NCBI GenBank assembly: GCA_036835375.1
Contig: DAITMB010000200.1
Span: 1-6,066, forward strand
From: JANQTF01 sp036835375
Lineage (GTDB): Bacteria; Bacteroidota; Bacteroidia; J057
Direction: 5' to 3'
DNA length: 6,066 nucleotides
The notes beneath the pieces are model-generated. The model ran no database searches. It saw nothing but the letters and a program-made list of their open reading frames with translations, and was not told where the DNA came from. Made by a program: the position numbers and the translations under genes. Position 1 is the first letter of the stretch. Each line of letters starts with the position of its first letter. Positions 1 through 6,066 of this stretch are shown in pieces.

Positions 1-14
1 GATTTTTTTCGATA

Positions 15-2234
15 TTGCTTTGGAAACGAATCCTTAGCAGCCAAACCACCCACGTGATCCACCGCCACAAAACCACTTGGACCCAAGGTCAAGCCTCATT
101 CCATCTGCCCTTCGCCGGGTCGCAATGGGCTTGGAGGCTTGTGTGCTTGCTGTGGATAGTTGCGGCGCACCCGCTGTCGGCTCAGGTGCATTGCGGGGTT
201 GACCGCCAGATCGCCCAGTTTACCCAAGCCCAGCCCCGGTATGCCCAGCGCTTGCTCGCTCAGGAGCAAGCGCAATATGAGCATTGGTTGGCACATCAAC
301 CCCAAGGGATGAATGTTCGCAATGTTTGCGAAGTGGCCGTGATCCCGATCGTGTTTCATGTGCTCTACGTTTCGGCCTCAGCCAACATCACCGATGCACA
401 GATCTTCAGTCAGGTTGCGGCCCTCAATCAAGACTTTCGGCGCCTGGAGGGCAGTCCGGGCGATGGACCTGGGGCAGATACCCGTATCCAGTTTTGTCTC
501 GCGACAAAAGATCCCCTCGGAAATTCAAGCCCTGGCATCACCCGGACGAACACCGCCCTCGCGCTTCACAAGACCCTTGAGGAGCAGGACCTCAAACAAC
601 TCATCGCTTGGGATGATCAGCGCTACCTCAATGTTTGGGTGGTGGAATCTCTTACGCAAATTGATCCCAACGGGCAACTGCCGCCCAGTGACATTCTGGC
701 CTATGCCTCCTTCCCGACCTTCCCCAACGGACTGCCCCAGGGCGTCGTCATTCATCACCGATCCCTCGGCGTGGGTGGGAGTGCCGTCGCTCCGTTCAAC
801 GCAGGACGTACCCTCACGCACGAAATTGGCCATTTTCTCGGCCTTTACCATCCCTTCGAAGCAGAAGGCACCTGCGCCGGTGCGACAGCATCTTCTTGCA
901 CCAGCGCCGGAGACCGCGTGTGCGACACCCCTTCTCAGCTCCAGCCTACTTATGGATGTCCCGCGTCACCCGGAAATACGTGCTTAGACCGTCCCTGCGA
1001 CGGACCCGATCCTGCATTCAATTACCTCAACTACACCGACGATGCCTGCATGAATGCCTTCACCCAAGGCCAGGCAGATCGAATGCATTTTTTCCTTTCT
1101 GGAGCCCGCGCGTCGCTGGTCTCCCCCACCAATCTGGCATTGACAGGCTGCACGCAAGCTCCGTTGACAGTTCGTCCGAGGGCAGCATTTTCTTCATCTG
1201 CCTCGGTGGCTTGCCCGGGAGAATCTCTTCAGTTTGAGGACCAAAGCACGGGATGTCCCGACCAATGGCAATGGTACTTTCCGGGGGGAAATCCGGCCAT
1301 AGCCACCATCGCTGACCCGCTCGTGACCTATGCCAGCCCGGGCACGTATGCCGTCTCCTTGGTGCTTCACAACGCGGCGGGAAGCGACACCATCCATCGG
1401 CCTACTCAAGTCGTGGTCGCAGCAGCCGTGCCGGCCAGTGGCTGGCGAGAAAGTTTTGAACCCATTGTCTTCCCACCGCCGGGATGGCAGTCCGAGGACG
1501 AAGATGTGCGCGGCTCCTGGCTTCGGAGCAGCCTAGCCGCCTACCACGGCCAACACAGCGCTGTGATGCCTCATTTTCTCTCGGCGTCCTGCGGCTATCA
1601 GGACATCTTGCTCAGCCCGCCTCTGAATCCTGAAGGCAAATCTTGGGAACTCCGCTTCGTGTATGCCTATCAGGCGCGTAGCGCAGATCCGGGCGATGCC
1701 GACGAACTGGAGGTGGCCGTCACCGATACCTGCGGGGGGAACTGGATCACTGTTTTTTTTCGTGCCGGTATCGGCCTCGCAACGGTGCCCGGCTTCCTGA
1801 ATTCAGGCCCTTTTGTCCCGACATCGCCGCAGCATTGGCTACCAGTCGTCCTTGATCTATCTTCTTTCTCGACGCAAGGCCCTTTGCGCATCCGCTTTCG
1901 CACCCTTGGCCGCCATGGACAGCAGCTATATCTCGACGACGTTCAACTCAGCTCGCTCAGCGCTACGCTCTCCCCGTTGGACCTGTCGCCTTCTGTCGGT
2001 CCTAATCCTTTTGATCAATCACTACAAATTAGGCAAGCAAGCTGGGCTGGAAAGCAAGTTCGCCTCACGATCTCCAGCCTTCAAGGCCAGCCCATCGCGA
2101 CAGCGTCTGGCTTCTTCGACCCTGAAGGCGCTTGTCGATGGCAGCTTGCCCCCGTGCTGGTGCCAGGCACTTACCTGCTCCGCATCGAAATGCAAGGGCA
2201 CACCTACACACAACTGGTGGTTCGGCAAGAATGA
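15..2234 (+). CDS. Secreted M43-family zinc metalloprotease with PKD domain and T9SS sorting domain
   Basis: Predicted secreted zinc endopeptidase of the metzincin M43 (pappalysin/cytophagalysin) family. Numbering from the TTG at 15, a hydrophobic signal segment (about residues 39-56) ends in LSA|Q. The catalytic domain (about 104-375) opens with IPIVFHVLY and has the zinc site HEIGHFLGLYH (269-279; ligands H269, H273, H279, catalytic E270), the family GDRVCDTP segment, and a Met-turn CMNAF (M346). A PKD domain follows (about 389-468), then a beta-rich, jelly-roll-like region (about 476-646; WRESFE to LYLDDVQL), and a type A Por/T9SS sorting domain (about 657-739; GPNPF ... GTYLLRIEM). This predicts Sec export, then release or surface anchoring by type IX secretion. 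The start is uncertain: no ATG precedes the signal segment, the frame is open to the window edge, and candidates are TTG 15, GTG 54 or a site upstream of the window. The protease class is firm; the substrate is unknown. Confidence 0.93.
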   Translation: MLWKRILSSQTTHVIHRHKTTWTQGQASFHLPFAGSQWAWRLVCLLWIVAAHPLSAQVHCGVDRQIAQFTQAQPRYAQRLLAQEQAQYEHWLAHQPQGMNVRNVCEVAVIPIVFHVLYVSASANITDAQIFSQVAALNQDFRRLEGSPGDGPGADTRIQFCLATKDPLGNSSPGITRTNTALALHKTLEEQDLKQLIAWDDQRYLNVWVVESLTQIDPNGQLPPSDILAYASFPTFPNGLPQGVVIHHRSLGVGGSAVAPFNAGRTLTHEIGHFLGLYHPFEAEGTCAGATASSCTSAGDRVCDTPSQLQPTYGCPASPGNTCLDRPCDGPDPAFNYLNYTDDACMNAFTQGQADRMHFFLSGARASLVSPTNLALTGCTQAPLTVRPRAAFSSSASVACPGESLQFEDQSTGCPDQWQWYFPGGNPAIATIADPLVTYASPGTYAVSLVLHNAAGSDTIHRPTQVVVAAAVPASGWRESFEPIVFPPPGWQSEDEDVRGSWLRSSLAAYHGQHSAVMPHFLSASCGYQDILLSPPLNPEGKSWELRFVYAYQARSADPGDADELEVAVTDTCGGNWITVFFRAGIGLATVPGFLNSGPFVPTSPQHWLPVVLDLSSFSTQGPLRIRFRTLGRHGQQLYLDDVQLSSLSATLSPLDLSPSVGPNPFDQSLQIRQASWAGKQVRLTISSLQGQPIATASGFFDPEGACRWQLAPVLVPGTYLLRIEMQGHTYTQLVVRQE

Positions 2235-2298
2235 AAGAATTGGGAGTACAAGGTCCCGGGATGCGCCATAACTTTAGGTAACAGTTCTTAGGGGCGAA

Positions 2299-2318
2299 AA
2301 AGGAAACCTTTCAAAAGG
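2299..2318 (+). repeat. Overlapping alternative small hairpins (AAAGG / CCTTT / AAAGG)
   Basis: AAAGG (2299-2303), CCTTT (2307-2311) and AAAGG (2314-2318) lie in a row, so the central CCTTT could pair with either neighbour. The stems are only 5 bp and the loops 3 and 2 bases; the second loop is too short for a stable RNA hairpin without opening a pair. It sits 65 bases after the protease stop codon. The complementarity is seen in the sequence; a function is not supported. Confidence 0.25.
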
Positions 2319-2356
2319 AAGATTCAAGAAAGAATCATCACCTTCCCCTCTTTTTT
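2313..2356 (+). terminator. Possible weak transcription terminator after the protease gene
   Basis: GGAAG (2317-2321) continued by ATTC (2322-2325) can pair with GAAT (2332-2335) and, after a six-base bulge, with CTTCC (2342-2346), capped by the loop AAGAAA. A run of six T follows at 2351-2356, and four A precede the stem at 2313-2316. The layout resembles an intrinsic terminator, but the stem is interrupted, AT-rich at the top, and four bases separate it from the T-run. It is the best candidate in the 216-base gap after the protease gene. Confidence 0.35.
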
Positions 2357-2407
2357 ATCTCTCCATTCATCCAAAAAAACCAAGAGATCACGTTATTTAC
2401 AGGCCTG

Positions 2408-2436
2408 TTGACCCTCCATTTTTATCCATTCTTTTG
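2408..2436 (+). promoter_or_regulatory. Candidate Bacteroidota-type promoter for the small lipoprotein gene
   Basis: TTG at 2408-2410 and TTCTTTTG at 2429-2436 are separated by 18 bases. They resemble the Bacteroidota sigma-factor consensus of a -33 TTTG and a -7 TAnnTTTG, with one mismatch in each box. The -7-like box ends 14 bases before the ATG at 2451, which would leave a very short leader. Such loose matches are expected by chance in this T-rich stretch, so this is a suggestion only. Confidence 0.27.
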
Positions 2437-2450
2437 TCATCCTCACCTTC

Positions 2451-3107
2451 ATGAAGCGCCTATACCGCCCCACCCTCCTGATTTTTCTGCTGCTGCCTTT
2501 CTTTTTCTATGCCTGTGGCGATGCCAACAAGGAGACGGAGGATTACGATGATCAGACCCTACCGGACTCTGTGAACACCGATGGCATGGCAAATCCCTTC
2601 TTCATTTCTCCCAAAGGGCTATTCTTCGTGGGGCTAGGTCAGCAACTCGAGGACATGGACACCATCGTTCCGGAGATGGGCGTGTTGCAAGACTCCATCG
2701 TCTATGACCAGGGATACTACCTTGCGACCCGCACCCTCCATTTGGAAGATGGGCAAGTGGTGATTGAGGGAGAATATGTCTCTGAGGAAGGATTTGATCA
2801 AATGACCATTGCACAGTCTAAGGTCAATCGTATTCGCATTCATTCTCCTTCCTTCCGCACCAAAGAAGGATTGAGTGCCGGGATGACTTTAGAGAAACTG
2901 GCCAAGACCTTTCCCGGCGAAACTTTCTACATCAACCCTATGATGGATTACCAGGCCATTGACATCTCCGGCGCATTCGACCTGCACATCCACTACCTCA
3001 TCAGCGATCCTGACAACGCCATCAGTCGCAGCGCCACAGACTCGGAGCTAACCCTGGCAGACTTGCCGGCAAGCGAAAAAATTTCGGCGATTGTGCTCAT
3101 GAGGTGA
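2451..3107 (+). CDS. Predicted lipoprotein of unknown function, with an internally repeated motif
   Basis: A 218-residue protein whose family I do not recognise. The N-terminus is a lipoprotein signal peptide: basic MKRLYR, a hydrophobic core (about 8-20), and a lipobox ending FYAC with lipidation predicted at C22. An acidic linker follows (about 24-45, rich in D and E), which in Bacteroidota can favour export to the cell surface; that is inference. The mature part has two similar segments: SPKGLFFVGLGQQLEDM (53-69) and RTKEGLSAGMTLEKLAKTFPG (136-156). Both have a KG/EG turn, a G, and a helix-like L..L/M pattern, recalling the 'GMT..+L' start of several small bacterial lipoprotein domains (BamE-like), but I cannot assign a family. 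The ATG is clear and has no Shine-Dalgarno sequence, as is usual in this phylum. It has its own gaps on both sides, so is probably monocistronic. Function unknown. Confidence 0.82.
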   Translation: MKRLYRPTLLIFLLLPFFFYACGDANKETEDYDDQTLPDSVNTDGMANPFFISPKGLFFVGLGQQLEDMDTIVPEMGVLQDSIVYDQGYYLATRTLHLEDGQVVIEGEYVSEEGFDQMTIAQSKVNRIRIHSPSFRTKEGLSAGMTLEKLAKTFPGETFYINPMMDYQAIDISGAFDLHIHYLISDPDNAISRSATDSELTLADLPASEKISAIVLMR

Positions 3108-3127
3108 TGCGTGTCGTGGAAATGATC

Positions 3128-3204
3128 TTTCTGCTATTTGCCGCTGCTATTTTTCGATCTTCCTGTTGAGAGGAAATCTTCAAAAAATACCCGCTCAGCA
3201 GAAA
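3128..3204. repeat. Extended imperfect inverted repeat between the lipoprotein gene and radA
   Basis: Three nested complementary arms lie in order. The outer pair is TTTCTGCT (3128-3135) with AGCAGAAA (3197-3204), 8 bp perfect. The middle pair is ATTTTT (3149-3154) with AAAAAT (3183-3188). The inner pair is GAT-c-TTCCT (3156-3164) with AGGAAATC (3171-3178), 8 bp with one bulged C around the loop GTTGAG. The left arm also holds a direct repeat of CTGCTATTT (3131-3139 and 3144-3152), so AGCAG can pair with either copy. T-rich sequence lies on the left arm and A-rich on the right, so neither strand gives the stem-then-T-run order of an intrinsic terminator. It could form a long RNA hairpin in the 3' end of the lipoprotein mRNA or a leader element of radA. 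The complementarity is seen; the role is unknown. Confidence 0.5.
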
Positions 3205-3249
3205 ACAAAAGTCCATCATCAGAGAAATGCCTACTTATTTTGGGAAAAT

Positions 3250-3262
3250 TGAGAGACTCTCA
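3250..3262. promoter_or_regulatory. Perfect 13-base palindrome upstream of radA (possible operator)
   Basis: TGAGAG-A-CTCTCA is a perfect inverted repeat with 6-base arms around one central A. A one-base centre suits a site for a dimeric DNA-binding protein better than an RNA hairpin. It lies 50 bases before the GTG at 3313 and 107 bases before the GTG at 3370. A TTTG at 3239-3242, 20 bases before TAGAAAGG (3263-3270), could be a poor promoter flanking the palindrome, but the second box matches the consensus weakly. No regulator can be named. Confidence 0.3.
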
Positions 3263-3270
3263 TAGAAAGG

Positions 3271-3286
3271 TTCCGATTTATCCGAA
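3271..3286. promoter_or_regulatory. Imperfect palindrome TTCCGATTTATCCGAA upstream of radA
   Basis: A 16-base imperfect inverted repeat: six of its eight symmetric pairs match, the exceptions being the C/C pair at 3274/3283 and the central T/T. It begins nine bases after the TGAGAG palindrome. Two dyads so close together in a short non-coding gap could be a control region for radA, but each is short enough to arise by chance. Confidence 0.2.
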
Positions 3287-3369
3287 AATATTAGCAAATT
3301 GAGCGAGGAGAGGTGGCGACCATCCTCCCTAGCTATGCCAGCACATTCAGAATAAAATCACTTGATCCT

Positions 3370-4752
3370 GTGGGAAAATCCACGAAGTCCAAGACCGAAT
3401 TCATTTGCCAAAATTGTGGGGCCACCTACATCAAATGGCAGGGTAACTGCACCCAATGCCAAGAGTGGGGGACGCTCGTAGAAGAGGTCCAGCGCCCAGT
3501 AAGCATTGCCCGCGGGGGCATTGGCGGCTTGGTGCGCAAGTCGGTTCCCCTGCGAATGCAGGACATCGAAGCCAAAGGCGAGCATCGATTGCCCACCCCT
3601 GACGATCAACTCAACCGGGTGCTGGGAGAAAACGGCGTCGTGATCGGATCGGTGGTGTTGCTCGCCGGGGAGCCGGGCATTGGCAAATCCACGGTGCTGC
3701 TCCAGCTCGCTGCCAGCCTGCCTTATCGCGTCCTGTATGTGAGCGGAGAAGAGTCCCAAAATCAAATTCGGATGCGGGCCGAAAGACTCGGGGCGAGCAA
3801 TCCCAACTTGTTCATCGCCGCCGAGACCAACTTGGAACAAGTCGAGGAATTTGTGTCGCAGCTCCGCCCAGACCTCGTCATCATCGACTCCATCCAGACT
3901 TTGCAGACCGATACCTTAGAGTCAGCACCCGGCTCCGTGGGGCAGGTAAGGGAGTGCACCACGCGCTTGGTCAGAATGGCCAAGGATCCCGATCGCCCCA
4001 TTCCTGTGTTTCTCATCGGCCACATCAATAAAGAAGGCAACTTGGCAGGGCCCAAAGTTCTAGAGCACATCGTGGACACGGTGCTCGTGTTCAGCGGGGA
4101 GCACCACTCCAATTTCCGCATTTTGCGGTCCACCAAGAACCGATTTGGTGCCAATGAGCTCGGTCTGTACGAGATGACCGCCACGGGACTACGGCAGGTG
4201 AGCAATCCCTCCGAAATCTTCCTTTCCGACGGGGACGAAAACCTCAGCGGTGTGGCCATCGCCTCCACCATGGAAGAGCAGCGGCCCCTGCTCGTAGAAA
4301 TCCAAGCCTTGGTCTCCGGCATGGCCTACGGCACCGCACAGCGCTCCTCGACAGGATTTGACCTGCGCCGCCTACACATGCTCCTGGCCGTACTGGAAAA
4401 GCGTTGCGGTTTCAAAATGTCCCAAAAAGACGTGTTCACCAATGTCACCGGAGGCTTACACCTCACAGATCCGGCTGTCGATCTGGCGCTAATTTGTGCC
4501 CTTATCTCATCGCTTCACGACCTCCCGATATCGCGCAAAACGGTATTTGCCGCGGAAGTAGGCCTCTCCGGCGAAATCAGACCCGTGGGGCGCATCGAAC
4601 CCCGCCTGGTAGAGGCAGCCCGCCTCGGATTTGAACAGATGTTTGTGGCGCAATCCCAAGCCAAAGCGCTTCAGCAAGCCTTTCCAACCCTCAGGGTCAT
4701 GGGCGTATCTAAGTTAGACGAGGTATTCCGGTCGGTTTTTGGCGGAAATTGA
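3370..4752 (+). CDS. radA: DNA repair protein RadA (Sms), branch-migration ATPase
   Basis: RadA is a RecA-related hexameric ATPase that processes recombination intermediates by branch migration in the cytoplasm. All family marks are present (numbering from GTG 3370): a zinc finger CQNC...CTQC with C13, C16, C27, C30; Walker A GEPGIGKST (100-108); Walker B LVIIDS (D173); the RadA-specific KNRFG motif (256-260); and a C-terminal Lon-protease-like domain (about 285-455) with DPAVDLA where active Lon proteases carry the catalytic serine, as expected for this non-proteolytic domain. Length is 460 residues, the usual size. The frame extends upstream to GTG 3313 (479 residues), but the added residues look unlike RadA; GTG 3370 gives VGKSTKSKTEFICQNCG, close to the usual 'MAK.K..F.CQNCG' start. 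AGGAG at 3306-3310 is only two bases from GTG 3313, too close for a good ribosome site. No ATG is available for either start. Confidence 0.97.
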   Translation: MGKSTKSKTEFICQNCGATYIKWQGNCTQCQEWGTLVEEVQRPVSIARGGIGGLVRKSVPLRMQDIEAKGEHRLPTPDDQLNRVLGENGVVIGSVVLLAGEPGIGKSTVLLQLAASLPYRVLYVSGEESQNQIRMRAERLGASNPNLFIAAETNLEQVEEFVSQLRPDLVIIDSIQTLQTDTLESAPGSVGQVRECTTRLVRMAKDPDRPIPVFLIGHINKEGNLAGPKVLEHIVDTVLVFSGEHHSNFRILRSTKNRFGANELGLYEMTATGLRQVSNPSEIFLSDGDENLSGVAIASTMEEQRPLLVEIQALVSGMAYGTAQRSSTGFDLRRLHMLLAVLEKRCGFKMSQKDVFTNVTGGLHLTDPAVDLALICALISSLHDLPISRKTVFAAEVGLSGEIRPVGRIEPRLVEAARLGFEQMFVAQSQAKALQQAFPTLRVMGVSKLDEVFRSVFGGN

Positions 4753-4838
4753 AGGGAAAAATTGCACATTTGAGTTGGATCTTGGAGAAAGACTGTGTAA
4801 AAAACCCTTTCACCAACAATCGGAATCAAGTCAAAACT

Positions 4839-6065
4839 ATGGTGTGGATTCGGCAGAAAGTTCCCTTCCTTTGGTTGATATCTTGCTGGGCAATGTTTTC
4901 TTGCACGGGCAGCAGCAACGAAGGCGCATGCCTCTATCCCATTCGGGAGGGCAATCTGTATGGCTATGTCAATACCAGTGGAAAAGTTGTGATCCCGCCT
5001 CAATTTGCATACTGTCTTCCCTTTTGCGATAGTCTTGGCGCAGTAAACATCGGCGGAAACACCTCGGGCAGAGACATGCCTCCAGACGGAAAATGGGGCT
5101 TTGTCAACACACAGGGAGTCCTTGTCATCAATCCGAAATTTGATCCTCCCCCGATCGCTGCCAGCTCCTATGTTCGGGAAGAACTTGGCCTGATTCGCCA
5201 CACAGCTTATCAATTTTCTGAAGGATTGGCGCCGGTCATCAAAGATGGGAAATGGGTTTATATTGATTCTCGTGGCAACATTAAGCTTTCGCCCGACAAC
5301 GGTCTTCCAGTACTCGGATCGGCGAGGGGATTTCGCGAGGGACTTGCCAATGTCATGATCAATGGCAAATGGGGCTACATCGACCTCACGGGCAACGAAG
5401 TCATCAGGCCAACTTTTATTTATCCTGCTGACTTTGAAGATGGGCATGTCTTGGTGGTGACGAATGACCTCACTTGGATGATCATCAACCGCGATGGCAA
5501 GCGGCTTCTACCAGAATACCGCATTGTGTCCAACTTTCGGGGAGGATATGCCGCTGTCATGGGAGACTTTAAGGGTGTGCCCGAAAATCGGACGGAGCGA
5601 CTGCGCTATTGGTTCACCGATACCGCAGGAATTCGCACGCCGGAAGAGCCACAATTTGACTTGGTCGGACAATTTGGGAGCCAACTCTGTCCCGTGTTGG
5701 TGGGCAGTGAAGCGAGTCAAGAAATGCTAAACTATCCCGGGTTGATGCAAGCCGCAAAGCGCATCGGAGGCAAATGGGGATTTATTCGCGAAGATGGCAG
5801 CTTTTACATTCCCCCTACTTTCGACGGGTCCCGCTCTTTTCATCAAGGAATGGTTGCCGTGAAAAAAGGCGATTTTTGGGCCTACATGGATACGAATGCC
5901 AACTATCTCAGCGATTTTGAATTTCGATGGGCCGGAGATTTCGACCCTTGTGGGGTAGCTCATGTGCAGCTGGGACCTGCGCACAACGACTACGACGGCA
6001 GATTTGCCTATTTCAACCTCTATGGAGACATCTTCTGGATTGAGCCAGACCTTCCCTACGAATGA
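4839..6065 (+). CDS. WG-repeat-containing predicted lipoprotein
   Basis: A 408-residue protein built almost wholly of WG beta-repeats. The signal peptide (MVWIRQ, then hydrophobic PFLWLISCWAMF) ends in FSC, with C22 the likely lipidated cysteine, followed by a short TGSSNEG linker. Repeats begin near residues 41 (YGYVNTSGKVVIPPQF), 86 (WGFVNTQG), 139 (WVYIDSRG), 178 (WGYIDLTG), 213 (WMIINRDG), 257 (YWFTDTAG), 313 (WGFIREDG), 347 (WAYMDTNA) and 389 (FAYFNLYG), spaced 34-56 residues. Several are preceded by the usual 'F.EGLA.V..+GKW' linker. WG-repeat proteins are common in Bacteroidota; their molecular role is poorly known and probably involves binding at the cell envelope. The frame is open back to TTG 4749, which overlaps the radA stop, but ATG 4839 directly precedes the signal peptide and is preferred. 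The 86-base gap to radA shows no clear terminator or promoter, so read-through from radA is possible. The TGA ends one base before the window edge. Confidence 0.92.
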   Translation: MVWIRQKVPFLWLISCWAMFSCTGSSNEGACLYPIREGNLYGYVNTSGKVVIPPQFAYCLPFCDSLGAVNIGGNTSGRDMPPDGKWGFVNTQGVLVINPKFDPPPIAASSYVREELGLIRHTAYQFSEGLAPVIKDGKWVYIDSRGNIKLSPDNGLPVLGSARGFREGLANVMINGKWGYIDLTGNEVIRPTFIYPADFEDGHVLVVTNDLTWMIINRDGKRLLPEYRIVSNFRGGYAAVMGDFKGVPENRTERLRYWFTDTAGIRTPEEPQFDLVGQFGSQLCPVLVGSEASQEMLNYPGLMQAAKRIGGKWGFIREDGSFYIPPTFDGSRSFHQGMVAVKKGDFWAYMDTNANYLSDFEFRWAGDFDPCGVAHVQLGPAHNDYDGRFAYFNLYGDIFWIEPDLPYE

Positions 6066-6066
6066 G

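Noticed and set aside
358..987. Open frame of 209 codons on the plus strand inside the protease gene
   Set aside because: It is an out-of-frame reading of the catalytic domain, rich in Pro, Arg and Ser as is usual for shadow frames in GC-rich genes, while the main frame carries a complete zinc site.
1813..2271. Open frame of 152 codons overlapping the end of the protease gene
   Set aside because: It is out of frame with the T9SS sorting domain, which is clearly coded in the main frame; its Ser/Arg-rich composition looks like a shadow.
3235..3242. TTATTTTG as a -7 promoter box for radA
   Set aside because: It has one mismatch to TAnnTTTG, but no TTTG-like -33 box lies at a suitable distance upstream (3205-3225).
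3762..4322. Open frame of 186 codons on the minus strand within radA
   Set aside because: It is antisense to conserved RadA motifs, and its translation resembles no protein family.
4749..4838. TTG start at 4749 overlapping the radA stop (translational coupling)
   Set aside because: It would put 30 polar and charged residues in front of a good lipoprotein signal peptide that begins exactly at ATG 4839.
4753..4838. Terminator or promoter between radA and the WG-repeat gene
   Set aside because: I found no stem longer than about 3-4 bp followed by T, and the TTTG at 4769-4772 has no matching -7 box downstream.
4671..5447. Long open frame of 258 codons on the minus strand across the radA end and the WG-repeat gene
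   Set aside because: It lies opposite two well-supported genes, its translation shows no recognisable domain or signal, and it crosses the gap between the genes. It is most likely a by-product of codon use on the plus strand.
1..6066. CRISPR array, tRNA, insertion sequence, toxin-antitoxin or defence system
   Set aside because: There are no regularly spaced repeats, no cloverleaf-like sequence, no transposase or terminal repeats, and no small gene pairs; the four genes are common Bacteroidota types.

Overview
The window looks like an ordinary chromosomal stretch of a Bacteroidota bacterium, probably a moderately GC-rich free-living member such as Saprospiria or Cytophagia; the rank below phylum is inference. 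The evidence is a secreted M43 (cytophagalysin-type) protease with a PKD domain and a type IX secretion (Por) C-terminal sorting domain, two lipoproteins with Bacteroidota-like lipoboxes, a WG-repeat protein, and gene starts without Shine-Dalgarno sequences.

All four genes lie on the + strand. (1) About 15-2234: a multidomain secreted zinc metalloprotease. (2) 2451-3107: a 218-residue lipoprotein of unknown function, after a 216-base gap that holds small hairpins and a weak promoter candidate. (3) 3370-4752 (possibly from 3313): radA, the DNA repair and branch-migration ATPase, after a gap of about 260 bases with one extended imperfect inverted repeat and two short palindromes. (4) 4839-6065: a WG-repeat lipoprotein whose stop codon lies at the window edge.

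The genes do not form an obvious pathway. Three encode cell-envelope or secreted proteins and one is the housekeeping gene radA. The gaps of 216, about 260 and 86 bases suggest mostly independent transcription units; only radA and the WG-repeat gene are close enough to be co-transcribed. I found no RNA genes, CRISPR array, insertion sequence, phage gene or defence system. No undescribed multi-gene system is evident. The signals most worth a second look are the non-coding structures upstream of radA, the uncertain 5' end of the protease gene and the internal duplication in the small lipoprotein.
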